In this document: piece by piece, positions 16,566-25,212 of the stretch
Layout: every line of letters begins with the position of its first letter
Numbering within the stretch: position 1 is the first letter of the stretch
DNA from: Kibdelosporangium philippinense
GTDB taxonomy: Bacteria; Actinomycetota; Actinomycetes; Mycobacteriales; Pseudonocardiaceae
Assembly (NCBI RefSeq): GCF_021390435.2
Contig: NZ_JAJVCN010000004.1
Coordinates: 1,344,501-1,408,500 of the forward strand
Length of the DNA: 64,000 bases
Direction: 5' to 3'
The notes under the pieces: model-generated
Seen by the model: only the letters and a program-made list of their open reading frames with translations
Databases searched by the model: none
Told to the model about the DNA's origin: nothing
Position numbers and translations under genes: made by a program

Positions 16566-17063
16566 ATGCAGATAGCGTTCTGGGCCTGCGCGGTCGGCGC
16601 GATCGCGGCCGGTGTCGCGGTGTTCAAAGTGGACTCGATGGCACGGGCGACGTTCGCGTTGCTCGCGTCGTTCATCTTCGCGGCGGGGACGATTCTTCTC
16701 CTGCGATTGGCCTATCTTGGCATTGTCGTTGTGCTCATGATGATCATGGAGATGGTCATCATGGCCGTTTTTATGATCATGTACATGATGAATCCCGGCG
16801 GGCTCATGCCGATGAGCATGGTGCACAACAAGAAAGGCTCCCTGGCGATCGCGGGTGCGACCTTCATCCTCCTCACTGCCACGATTCTCCTTGTGCCGTG
16901 GCCGATGCGGAACGGGGAACCGCCGCCCGATCCGACGCGTGCTCTTGGTGAGGCGTTGATGGGCTCGAAGATGCTGGTGATGATGGTTCTCGGGCTCGTC
17001 TTGTTCGCCACGATGGTTACGTGCGTCGTGTTGGCGACTCATCGCGGGCGGTACGACCGATGA
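16566..17063 (+). CDS. nuoJ: NADH-quinone oxidoreductase subunit J
   Basis: A 165-residue membrane protein with five helices, starting MQIAFWACAVGAIAAGV. The helix-3 region LRLAYLGIVVVLMMIMEMV is the NuoJ signature (normally YxGAxxVLFLFVVM), here rich in methionine. There is no nuoI between nuoH and nuoJ. The stop overlaps the nuoK start by ATGA. A long loop about residues 75-95 (NPGGLMPMSMVHNKKG) resembles that of other second-copy NuoJ proteins. Confidence 0.87.
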   Translation: MQIAFWACAVGAIAAGVAVFKVDSMARATFALLASFIFAAGTILLLRLAYLGIVVVLMMIMEMVIMAVFMIMYMMNPGGLMPMSMVHNKKGSLAIAGATFILLTATILLVPWPMRNGEPPPDPTRALGEALMGSKMLVMMVLGLVLFATMVTCVVLATHRGRYDR

Positions 17064-17365
17064 CTCTTCAACTATTCCTCATCTTCGCGGCCGCGTTGTT
17101 CAGTGTTGGGCTTTATGGCGCTTTGTCCCAGCAGTCCATTGTGATGATCATGATGGGGCTTGAGTTGATGGTGAACGGGATCATCGTTGGCGCGGCGGCG
17201 TTCTGGTACTTCGTGTCGCCTACGGTCGCCGATGGGCAAGTGCTCGTTCTGGTCGCGGTCACTGCCATGGCCGTCGAGATGGCTGTCGGGTTCGCCGTCA
17301 CCACGGCCATTTTCCGGAAGCGGGACGTGGACATGACCGACATGGCCGCGGACTTGAAGGGCTGA
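17060..17365 (+). CDS. nuoK: NADH-quinone oxidoreductase subunit K
   Basis: A 101-residue protein with three helices: family-typical length. The conserved glutamates of helices 2 and 3 are present in MMGLELMVNG and AVEMAVGFAV, matching the proton-path residues of NuoK. It is coupled to nuoJ by a 4-base overlap and followed 4 bases later by nuoL. Confidence 0.9.
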   Translation: MTLQLFLIFAAALFSVGLYGALSQQSIVMIMMGLELMVNGIIVGAAAFWYFVSPTVADGQVLVLVAVTAMAVEMAVGFAVTTAIFRKRDVDMTDMAADLKG

Positions 17366-17369
17366 GCCG

Positions 17370-18911
17370 ATGCCGCCTTTCAGCTTCGCTGTCGATGGAC
17401 TCTCCGCGACCATGTTGGTGACGCTCGCGGTCATCCTGGTCGCGGTTCTGGTTTTCGCCGCGGCCGATATAGGCGCCAGTCTGAGGTTTTACGTTCTGAT
17501 GCTGGTTTTCGCCGTCGCGATGGCGATCACGGTGACTGCTACCAATATTGTGACTTTGTTGGTGGGCTGGGAGATCATGGGCGCGATGTCGTACGCCCTC
17601 ATTGCTTTCTGGTGGCGTGAGCCTCGCAGAGCCACTTCTGGCGCGATTGCGTTCTTGACCACGCGGGCCGGAGACCTTGGGCTGTACTTGGCCGCGGGTG
17701 CCGCGTTCGCCAACGGTCAAACTGACCTCAGTGGACTGTCAGGCGATCTGGTTGCCGCGGGGATCGTCATAGCGGCGTTGGGCAAGTCCGCGCAGCTGCC
17801 GTTCAGCTTCTGGCTTTCCCGGGCGATGGATGGTCCTAGCCCGGTGTCCGCTTTGCTGCACTCGGCAACCATGGTCGCGGCTGGTGCGTACCTTCTGATA
17901 CGGGTGAACCCGCTGCTGGAACAGACCGGGTGGGCCGGGCCGGTGGTCGCGTGGGTCGGGGTCATCACCGCGCTGGTTCTTGGCGCGGTCGCTGTGGCGC
18001 AGACCGATTTCAAGCAGATGCTTGCTGCCTCGACCTGTTCCCAGGTGGGGTTCATGGTCCTGGCCGCGGGCACCGGGGGAGCGCAAGCCGGGACCGCGCA
18101 TCTCGTCGCGCACGCGGCGATCAAGAGTTTGCTTTTCCTTGCCGCTGGCGCCTGGCTGACGATCCTCGGGACCAAGCAACTTCCTGAGCTACGCGGCGCG
18201 GCCAGGAAGTATCCGCTGATCGGGGTCACGTTCACGATCGGCGCGCTCAGTCTTGCCGGAGTCCCGCCACTGTCGTTGTGGATCACCAAGGACGCCGTTC
18301 TTGCCACGGCACCCACGGCGATCTACGTCGTCGGGCTGGCGGCTGTGGTCCTCAGCGGTGTCTATGTTGGACGCGCACTACAGCACGTCTGGGCGCGCGA
18401 AGGTCAGCGTCAGAAAGCGAATGTCCTGCTGCAGGTTCCGCTGCCATTCCTTGCGGCCGCGGCTGCGGTCTTCGGGCTCGTGATCGCGCCGGAACTGCAC
18501 CTGACTTGGTGGGAACTCGTGTTGTCTGGCGGGCTGGCGATCGTCGGTATCGCGCTGGGACGGGTGGCTTTCCAAGCCAAGGCGTTGGAAGGGTGGCTGG
18601 GGTTGGAACCTGCTACCCGCAAGGTCATCGTCAAGCCGACGATGGCGTTGGCGGCCGCGTTGGCGCGGTTCGACGACAAGGCGGTCGACGGGGGAGTTCG
18701 GGCAGCCGCGGCGACCGGGGATCTGTTCGCGAAAGTCGCAAGTGGACGGATTGAGGTCACTGTGGACGGCGTCGTCCATCGGATCGGCGCCGCCGCCAAG
18801 GCATTGGGCCGTTGGGCTCGTCGGCCGCAGACCGGGCAACTGCATCACTACTACGCACAGGCTGCGGTCGCTTTGGCCCTGCTCGCGGTCCTGCTGATGA
18901 TTGTGAGGTGA
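17370..18911 (+). CDS. nuoL: NADH-quinone oxidoreductase subunit L (antiporter-like)
   Basis: A 513-residue membrane protein of the proton-translocating antiporter-like family. The helix-5 glutamate is kept (LVGWEIMGAMSYALI) and the broken-helix segment GPSPVSALLHSATMVAAGAYL is clear. At 513 residues it is about 100 shorter than canonical NuoL; the lateral helix region is reduced to a soluble stretch before one last helix (ALALLAVLLMIV). The shortening is common in second-copy complexes. It is expected to pump protons or sodium as the distal membrane subunit. Confidence 0.88.
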   Translation: MPPFSFAVDGLSATMLVTLAVILVAVLVFAAADIGASLRFYVLMLVFAVAMAITVTATNIVTLLVGWEIMGAMSYALIAFWWREPRRATSGAIAFLTTRAGDLGLYLAAGAAFANGQTDLSGLSGDLVAAGIVIAALGKSAQLPFSFWLSRAMDGPSPVSALLHSATMVAAGAYLLIRVNPLLEQTGWAGPVVAWVGVITALVLGAVAVAQTDFKQMLAASTCSQVGFMVLAAGTGGAQAGTAHLVAHAAIKSLLFLAAGAWLTILGTKQLPELRGAARKYPLIGVTFTIGALSLAGVPPLSLWITKDAVLATAPTAIYVVGLAAVVLSGVYVGRALQHVWAREGQRQKANVLLQVPLPFLAAAAAVFGLVIAPELHLTWWELVLSGGLAIVGIALGRVAFQAKALEGWLGLEPATRKVIVKPTMALAAALARFDDKAVDGGVRAAAATGDLFAKVASGRIEVTVDGVVHRIGAAAKALGRWARRPQTGQLHHYYAQAAVALALLAVLLMIVR

Positions 18912-18915
18912 GGAC

Positions 18916-20349
18916 GTGCTGAGCCTCATTGTCTTCCTGCCCCTAGCGGTTGCCTTGGTGGTGCTTGCCTTGCCGTCCAAGGTCGCCAGATGGCTGTGGG
19001 TCGGCGTGAGCGTGGTCGATATGGCCTTGGTCGTGGCTTTGTGGATCAACTACACGCCAGGGGCTTACGAGGTCAATGTCCGGTGGATCCCCAGTGTCAG
19101 CTCCGGATATCACCTCGGCGTCGACGGTCTGAGCCTGCCATTGGTCGCTTTGACGGCGTTTCTGTTCCTGGCGTGCGCGGTTTTTTCGTTCAGGGACAAC
19201 GACCGCATCAGGTCCTACGCCGCTCTGTTCCTGTTCATGCAGACCGTGAGCCTTGGTGTGTTCGTGTCTCTCGACCTCGTGCTTTTCTTCGTCTTCTTTG
19301 ATCTGTCTATTGTGGGCATGTACTTCATCATCGCAGGTTGGGGGCATCGGGACGCGGCCAAGGCGGCCCTGAAGTTCTTCCTCTACACCTTCCTTGGTTC
19401 GCTGGCTTTGCTGCTGGGCTTCATCGGATTGTTCCTGGCAGGCAACACGTTCGACATGGTTGAGCTCACCAGGCTGGACCCGTTGGCGGGTAAAGGTTTT
19501 CTGAGTGTTGCTGTGTTGGTCGCGCTTGGTGTCGGGTTCGCGATCAAGACGCCGACTGTGCCGTTTCACACCTGGCTGCCGCCCGCGCATACCGAGGCGC
19601 CCGCGGCGGGGTCGGCGATCCTGGCTGGGGTGCTGCTGAAGATGGGCACGTACGGCTTCGTGCGGATCATGATGCCGATGCTGCCGGACACTTGGCGTGA
19701 GTATGCGGTCGTCTTTGTGATTGCCGGTGTCGTGAGTGTCCTTTATGGAGCCCTGGTCGCGCTGGCGCAGCAGGACTTCAAGCGCATGATCGCGTATACG
19801 TCGGTGAACCACATGGGCTACGTTCTGCTGGCGCTTGGGGCATTCAGCGAGATCGGCGTGACGGGCGCGGTGACCCAGATGGTCAGCCATGGGCTGATCA
19901 CGGGAGCGCTGTTCCTGTTGTCCGGTGTGCTCTATCAGCGCGGCCGGACGTATGAGATGGACCAGTATGGCGGCTTGGCTGGGACTGCGCCGAGATTCGC
20001 CGGGTTGATGGCGCTTGCGGCGTTCGCTTCTCTGGGGTTGCCGGGTTTCTCTGGGTTTATCGCCGAGTTCCAGATCTTCACTGGGTCTCTTGGTGAGGCT
20101 CCGGTCGCCACCGCGCTGGCGTTCCTGGGCATCTTGATCACGGCGACGCTCTTCCTGCGGGCTTTCCAGCGGGTGTTCCTTGGGGCGTACAAGTCGCCGG
20201 AGGGGAAGATCGGAGACGTCACCGTGGTGGAGGGAGTGGCGATCGTGCCACTGATCGCGGCGACGGTGGTCATCGGCATCTTCCCGCGGTTCCTGCTGGA
20301 CGTGATCGAACCGGCGTCGCGGACTGTGGTGGAGCTGGTGAGTCGATGA
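18916..20349 (+). CDS. nuoM: NADH-quinone oxidoreductase subunit M (antiporter-like)
   Basis: A 477-residue antiporter-like subunit with fourteen expected helices, GTG start 4 bases after nuoL. Family motifs are clear: SSGYHLGVDGLSLPL, VPFHTWLPPAHTEAPAAGS and AYTSVNHMGYVLL. The helix-5 position that is glutamate in most NuoM proteins (E-M/L-x-x-x-P-M-Y-F) is aspartate here, in FFDLSIVGMYFII. The charge is kept. It ends inside a short coding leader that joins it to nuoN. Confidence 0.9.
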   Translation: MLSLIVFLPLAVALVVLALPSKVARWLWVGVSVVDMALVVALWINYTPGAYEVNVRWIPSVSSGYHLGVDGLSLPLVALTAFLFLACAVFSFRDNDRIRSYAALFLFMQTVSLGVFVSLDLVLFFVFFDLSIVGMYFIIAGWGHRDAAKAALKFFLYTFLGSLALLLGFIGLFLAGNTFDMVELTRLDPLAGKGFLSVAVLVALGVGFAIKTPTVPFHTWLPPAHTEAPAAGSAILAGVLLKMGTYGFVRIMMPMLPDTWREYAVVFVIAGVVSVLYGALVALAQQDFKRMIAYTSVNHMGYVLLALGAFSEIGVTGAVTQMVSHGLITGALFLLSGVLYQRGRTYEMDQYGGLAGTAPRFAGLMALAAFASLGLPGFSGFIAEFQIFTGSLGEAPVATALAFLGILITATLFLRAFQRVFLGAYKSPEGKIGDVTVVEGVAIVPLIAATVVIGIFPRFLLDVIEPASRTVVELVSR

Positions 20350-20420
20350 TGGCTGTGATCGGACTGGCTTTCCTGATGGCCGTTGAGCCTATGGCTGTGA
20401 TCGGGCTGGTGGGCCGATGA
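20346..20420 (+). CDS. 24-codon linker reading frame between nuoM and nuoN
   Basis: ATG at 20346 overlaps the nuoM stop and the TGA at 20418-20420 overlaps the nuoN start, so ribosomes could pass nuoM to linker to nuoN by termination-reinitiation. It would encode MMAVIGLAFLMAVEPMAVIG plus LVGR, and holds a direct repeat GGCTGTGATCGGRCTGG. No RBS is evident. It could also be noncoding duplicated sequence. Confidence 0.35.
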   Translation: MMAVIGLAFLMAVEPMAVIGLVGR

Positions 20421-21670
20421 CCATGATGGATGAGGACCCGTTCGCCCTTCTTCCCGAGATCTTCCTTGCCCTTGCTGCCGTCCTTGGCCTGCTGCTTGGC
20501 TCATACTTGCCACGGAAACGTCAGTGGCCGGTGATCGCGCTCGCCATTTTTGCTTGTGTCGCGGGCATTGTTGCCACAGTCTTCGCAGGTCCGGACCGTG
20601 CTGTGTTCGGTGAGAGCTACCGGATCGATGTGCTGACCAACCTTGGTCGATACATCATCCTTGGCGCACTTGTCTTCGTCATCTGTATCAGTGTCAGGCA
20701 TTTTCGGGAGCACAAACGGGAAAGTGAGCTCTATGTCCTGATGCTGCTTGGGTCTCTTGGCGCTGTCGTCATGACTGGGGCCAACGATCTCATGCTGTTG
20801 GTCGCTGGATATCTGCTCGCGAGCATCCCGCTCTACGCACTCGCTGGATTCGGCAAGGATGACCTCGGAACCGAAGCCGCTCTGAAGTACTATCTGCTGG
20901 GAGCGTTCTCAGGAATCGTTCTGCTCGCGGGTGTCACGCTCCTTTTTGGAGTCGGTGGGGCTACTGGATATCCGGATATCGAGCTCGCCAACGGGGTGAT
21001 CGCCGCGATCGGGCTTGTCGGGGTGTTCGCCGGGCTGTTGTTCAAAATCGGTGGCGTGCCACTGCATTTCTGGGTTCCGGACATCACCGAGGGAGCGCGG
21101 CCCCCAGTCGCTGCCTTCGTCACCACGGTCCCGAAGATCGGTGCGTTGATCGCGATGTTCCGGCTGGTTTCGCTGATTCCCGTACAGTGGCCGGTGCTGG
21201 TCGCGGTGATCGCGGCGGTCACCATGACGCTTGGCAACTTCGCGGCCTTCTTCCAGGACAATGTTCGGCGCCTGCTGGCTTATTCGACCATCAGTCAAGT
21301 CGGCTATCTGCTGATGGCGGTCGCTGTCGCCACTCGCAGCGACTGGGCTCAGCCGGGCCTGTTGGTCTACTTGGGCGCCTACGCGCTGACGAACCTTGGC
21401 GCGTTCGCCGTCGTGTGTGCTTTGCCCCAAGCCACAAGGATTTCTGACTACCGTGGGTTGTTCTGGACTAGACCATGGCTCGCGATTGTGCTCGTCGTCT
21501 GTCTACTTGGGCTAGTGGGGACGCCGCCAACTCCCGTATTCGTCGGCAAATTGGCGGTCTTCACGGCCGCGGTGGACGGCGGCTTCACGTGGCTTGCCGT
21601 CCTTGCCGCGATCAACACCGTCGCCAGCGTGTTCTACTACCTGCGCTGGGTCACGCCCACCATCAAGTAG
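20417..21670 (+). CDS. nuoN: NADH-quinone oxidoreductase subunit N (antiporter-like)
   Basis: A 417-residue antiporter-like subunit, shorter than the usual 480-500. Motifs EAALKYYLLGAFSG, KIGGVPLHFWVPDITEGA and RRLLAYSTISQVGYLLM identify NuoN. The usual helix-5 glutamate (GxELxSLxLY) aligns with leucine in AGYLLASIPLYAL, so the proton path of this subunit may be altered. It is the last gene of the operon and runs 8 bases into the convergent c-di-GMP gene, with no terminator between. Confidence 0.88.
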   Translation: MTMMDEDPFALLPEIFLALAAVLGLLLGSYLPRKRQWPVIALAIFACVAGIVATVFAGPDRAVFGESYRIDVLTNLGRYIILGALVFVICISVRHFREHKRESELYVLMLLGSLGAVVMTGANDLMLLVAGYLLASIPLYALAGFGKDDLGTEAALKYYLLGAFSGIVLLAGVTLLFGVGGATGYPDIELANGVIAAIGLVGVFAGLLFKIGGVPLHFWVPDITEGARPPVAAFVTTVPKIGALIAMFRLVSLIPVQWPVLVAVIAAVTMTLGNFAAFFQDNVRRLLAYSTISQVGYLLMAVAVATRSDWAQPGLLVYLGAYALTNLGAFAVVCALPQATRISDYRGLFWTRPWLAIVLVVCLLGLVGTPPTPVFVGKLAVFTAAVDGGFTWLAVLAAINTVASVFYYLRWVTPTIK

Positions 21671-24600
21671 CTTTCACGCCATTGGTCGAGACCATCGGCG
21701 GCTGTGCCTGTGGGCGGCCGAGCAGGTAACCCTGCGCCTGGTCGCAGCCGAGGTCCTGCAACATGGAGAACTGCTCGGCATCCTCCACCCCCTCGGCGAT
21801 GGTTGTCAGACCAAGCGCTTGGCCGAGACGGATCACCGCGGTGACGATCTCCCGGTCCGACGGATCGGTGACCAGCCCGGCCACGAACGACCGGTCCACC
21901 TTGATGATGCTGACCGGCAGCCGCTTGAGGTAACTCAGCGACGAATACCCCGTGCCGAAGTCGTCGATGCCCAGCCCGACGCCCATCTCCCTGAGCTCCT
22001 CGAACTGACGCAGTGTGGACGTGTCCGCGTCCATCAACACTGTCTCGGTCAGCTCCAACGCCAGCGCGGACGGCTCCAGCTTCGCCCGCGACAATGCCTC
22101 GCCGACCGTCCGCGCGAGGTCCGGCTGAGTGGCCTGCCGCGCCGACAGGTTGACCGCCGACCGGAAATCAGGCGGCACGACGCCGGACGCGCGCCACGCC
22201 GCGAGCTGGCGGCACGCCTCCTCCAGCACGTACGTCCCGATCGGCACGATCAGCCCGCTGTCCTCGGCGACCTGGATGAACGCGGCGGGCGGCAGCAGGC
22301 CACGGCTCGGGTCCTCCAGCCGCACCAACGACTCGACCGCGACCGCCTTGCCCGTGTCCAACTCGATGACCGGCTGGAAATGCAGTACGAACCGGTCGTC
22401 ACGCAACGCCTGACGCAGCGTGGACGCGACCGCGACCCGGTCGACGGCGCGTGCGCGGCGGGTCTCGTCGAAGATCTCCCACCGGTTCTTGCCCTGGGTC
22501 TTCGCGCCGTACATTGCCGCGTCGGCGTTGCGCAGCATGTCCTCGGGCGTCAGCAAGTCGTTGTCGGACAACGCGATCCCGATACTCGCGGTGACTTCGA
22601 CCTCGACCTCGTAGCCCGGCAGTACGACCGGTTTGCCCACGGCCGCGGTCAGCCGCTCGGAGATCTCCACCACGCTCGGCTCGGACTGCAGGTCCGAACA
22701 CAGCACCACGAACTCGTCGCCACCCAGCCGGGCGACGGTGTCCGACGGCCGGACCTGCGCGCTGATCCGGGCGGAGATCTCGCGCAGGACCTGGTCACCG
22801 ATGTCGTGGCCGAGGCTGTCGTTGATGTCCTTGAACCCGTCGAGGTCGATGAACATCACCGCGGTCAGCGTCGGGTGCCGGTCGGCGCGCGCGAGGACCT
22901 GCTTCAGACGGTCCATGAGCAACGCACGGTTGGGCAACCCGGTCAGCGAGTCGTGCAGCGCCTGATGAACGAGGCGTGCTTCGGCTTCGCGGCGTTCGGT
23001 GATGTCCTCGATCTGCGTGACGAGGTAGACGGGCGCGTTGCTGCCGTCAGGCCGTACGGGTGACACCGTGACCTGGCCCCATACGATCCGGCCATCGGAA
23101 TGGAAGTACCGCTTGACGCCGTGGAACGGTTCGTTGCTCCCGGCCTTCATCGCCGCCACCGCCGCGCCGCCGATGGCGTAGTCGTCCGGGTGGCTGACGT
23201 CGGCGACGGTCATCGCGAGCAACTCGGCCTCGGTCCGGCCGAGCATGTCGCACAAAGCCTTGTTGACCTGCAGGAACACCGCGCCCTCGCCGACCAGGCA
23301 CATACCGATGGACGCGTGGTCGAACGCCTGGCGGAACCGCTCCTCCGCGTCGCGCAGATGGCGCTCGGCCTCCTTGCTCGCGGTCACGTCGATGCCGGTC
23401 GAGATCACGTGCGTGACCTGGCCGTCCTCGTCGACGATGGCGCCGTTGGACCACGACACGTCGAACTGGACGCCGTCGCGCCGCTTCCACGTGTGCTCGT
23501 AGGTCGCGGGAAAATCCGACGGCCCAATGTTCTTGTAGTACGCCTCGGTCTGCGCCCACTCCTCCTCAGGAAGGAAGAGGTCCCAGAACCGCTTGCCCGC
23601 GACCTCGGCGAACGTGTATCCGGTGATCAGCTCGCAGGTCCGGTTGAACCGGATGATCCGCCCGCCGCGGTCGAACACCACGATCAGGCTGCCTGCCACG
23701 TTGAGCACCGCGTCGACGAAGTCGTGCTCGTTTCTCAGTTGCAGCTCGGACCGCTGCTGCTCCTCGACCATCTCCTGCAGCCGCTGAGCCATACCGTTGA
23801 ACGCTGTCGCCATGTCACCGATCTCGTCGCGGCTACGCACCGTCACGCGTTCCGCCAGATTGCCTTGCGCCAGCGTGGCCGCTCCCCGAGCGACCGCGCC
23901 GACATCCGAACTCATCCGGCGAGCCAGCCATACCGTCAGCACCATCGTGATCGCGAACGCGATGAGCACGCCCACCAGCGCGAACGTCCGGTCCTCCATG
24001 TCACTGGCTTGCCGGGTCTGCAGCATCTGGGCTTCTTGATCAAGGATCGACGCCCAGAGCGTCGCCATCGTTGCCGCCGCGTCGTCTATGGCACGGGCGT
24101 ACGCGGTCCGGTCGACTCGGACGGTCGTCGCCTCTACGAAATCGCGTGTGGTCATCGTGGCCAGGTCGGTAACCGCCAGATACGCGGTGCGTAGCTGCGG
24201 CGCGAGCACGTCACGCATCGCGCGCCCCTCGCCGGTGTTGCCGGTGGCGCGGAACGCGGTGAAGAGGTTGTCCTGCAGCACGTCCGCGTGCCGCATCAGC
24301 ATCGCCACGTCACCGGCGACCTTGGTCCGGTCGGGCAGGGAGATCCGGCCGGTGGTCAGCAGGTCGTCGATGGTGTTGCCCAGCCTGCTGATCCGGATGA
24401 CCAGCTCGGGCGAGCACACCACCATCGCGTCGGCAAGGTGGTAAGTGCCCAGCTCAGGGTCCAAAACCAGGTTGGACGTCGCGCCGACGTACCCGATCAG
24501 CGTGCGGACGTCGCCGATCAGCATGGCGTGCGCGGCGTCGGTGCCCGCTTTGTCGTACTTTCCGGATTGGACGGTCTGCCAGTTCTGGGCCTGCGTCGCG

Positions 24601-25064
24601 GGCAGGGCGCTGGCGTTGAGGTCCGCGCCGGTGGTCAGCAGGTCGTCGTGCAGGCGGCTGTCCACTTCGGCCAGCGCGGCGTATCCGCTGTTGATCCGGT
24701 CGTCGACCGGCTGCAGATCCGCCGCGGGGCGGCTACCCGCGGCAACCTGACGGACGTACGTTTTGTGCGTTGCCAGATCAGGCAACAGTGTCGTGAGTGG
24801 CCGCAGATATTCAAGACCGCGCAGTTCGTTGGCGGTCAGGTCAATCCTTCGTGAGTTCGCGTCGAGCAACAGATAAGTAGCACCTGCGAGCAGCGCGGTG
24901 AACGCCACGCCGATAATCGCCAGCTTGTGCCAAATACGCCAACGTCTTCCACTGCTTCCGTGCCTGTCGGCCGGCGCATACATCGGCAGGGCCACCACCC
25001 GGACATCGCCACTTGTCACCTGTGCGCGGCAATCATCTGCCGCGGTATTCCGTAACGCAACCAT
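21663..25064 (-). CDS. membrane-bound HAMP-PAS-PAS-GGDEF-EAL c-di-GMP protein
   Basis: 1133 residues from the ATG at 25064. A cytoplasmic lead, a first helix (about 45-65), an extracytoplasmic four-helix-type sensor (to about 335), a second helix, HAMP (about 360-415), two PAS domains with PAC motifs (425-680), GGDEF (690-850) and EAL (865-1115). The cyclase site GGDEF is intact. The phosphodiesterase domain has DDFGTGYSSLSYLKRLP and AEGVE, but the signature EAL reads ESL in VESLVRLE; the glutamate is kept, so activity may persist. It turns over c-di-GMP in response to an envelope signal. It is alone on its strand. A downstream start at MYAPADRHG is possible. Confidence 0.92.
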   Translation of the reverse strand: MVALRNTAADDCRAQVTSGDVRVVALPMYAPADRHGSSGRRWRIWHKLAIIGVAFTALLAGATYLLLDANSRRIDLTANELRGLEYLRPLTTLLPDLATHKTYVRQVAAGSRPAADLQPVDDRINSGYAALAEVDSRLHDDLLTTGADLNASALPATQAQNWQTVQSGKYDKAGTDAAHAMLIGDVRTLIGYVGATSNLVLDPELGTYHLADAMVVCSPELVIRISRLGNTIDDLLTTGRISLPDRTKVAGDVAMLMRHADVLQDNLFTAFRATGNTGEGRAMRDVLAPQLRTAYLAVTDLATMTTRDFVEATTVRVDRTAYARAIDDAAATMATLWASILDQEAQMLQTRQASDMEDRTFALVGVLIAFAITMVLTVWLARRMSSDVGAVARGAATLAQGNLAERVTVRSRDEIGDMATAFNGMAQRLQEMVEEQQRSELQLRNEHDFVDAVLNVAGSLIVVFDRGGRIIRFNRTCELITGYTFAEVAGKRFWDLFLPEEEWAQTEAYYKNIGPSDFPATYEHTWKRRDGVQFDVSWSNGAIVDEDGQVTHVISTGIDVTASKEAERHLRDAEERFRQAFDHASIGMCLVGEGAVFLQVNKALCDMLGRTEAELLAMTVADVSHPDDYAIGGAAVAAMKAGSNEPFHGVKRYFHSDGRIVWGQVTVSPVRPDGSNAPVYLVTQIEDITERREAEARLVHQALHDSLTGLPNRALLMDRLKQVLARADRHPTLTAVMFIDLDGFKDINDSLGHDIGDQVLREISARISAQVRPSDTVARLGGDEFVVLCSDLQSEPSVVEISERLTAAVGKPVVLPGYEVEVEVTASIGIALSDNDLLTPEDMLRNADAAMYGAKTQGKNRWEIFDETRRARAVDRVAVASTLRQALRDDRFVLHFQPVIELDTGKAVAVESLVRLEDPSRGLLPPAAFIQVAEDSGLIVPIGTYVLEEACRQLAAWRASGVVPPDFRSAVNLSARQATQPDLARTVGEALSRAKLEPSALALELTETVLMDADTSTLRQFEELREMGVGLGIDDFGTGYSSLSYLKRLPVSIIKVDRSFVAGLVTDPSDREIVTAVIRLGQALGLTTIAEGVEDAEQFSMLQDLGCDQAQGYLLGRPQAQPPMVSTNGVKAT

Positions 25065-25212
25065 CAATATGTGCGAGGGGCACGAACAGTACAGCCGGAA
25101 ATGTTAAAACGTGATCAGTTCGAAAGACATCCGATGATGGTCAAGACCGGCCTCGTCCCGGCTGATGGGAAGCCGATCACATGATGGGAGCTCGGGCTTA
25201 GCATCCTCTCCC

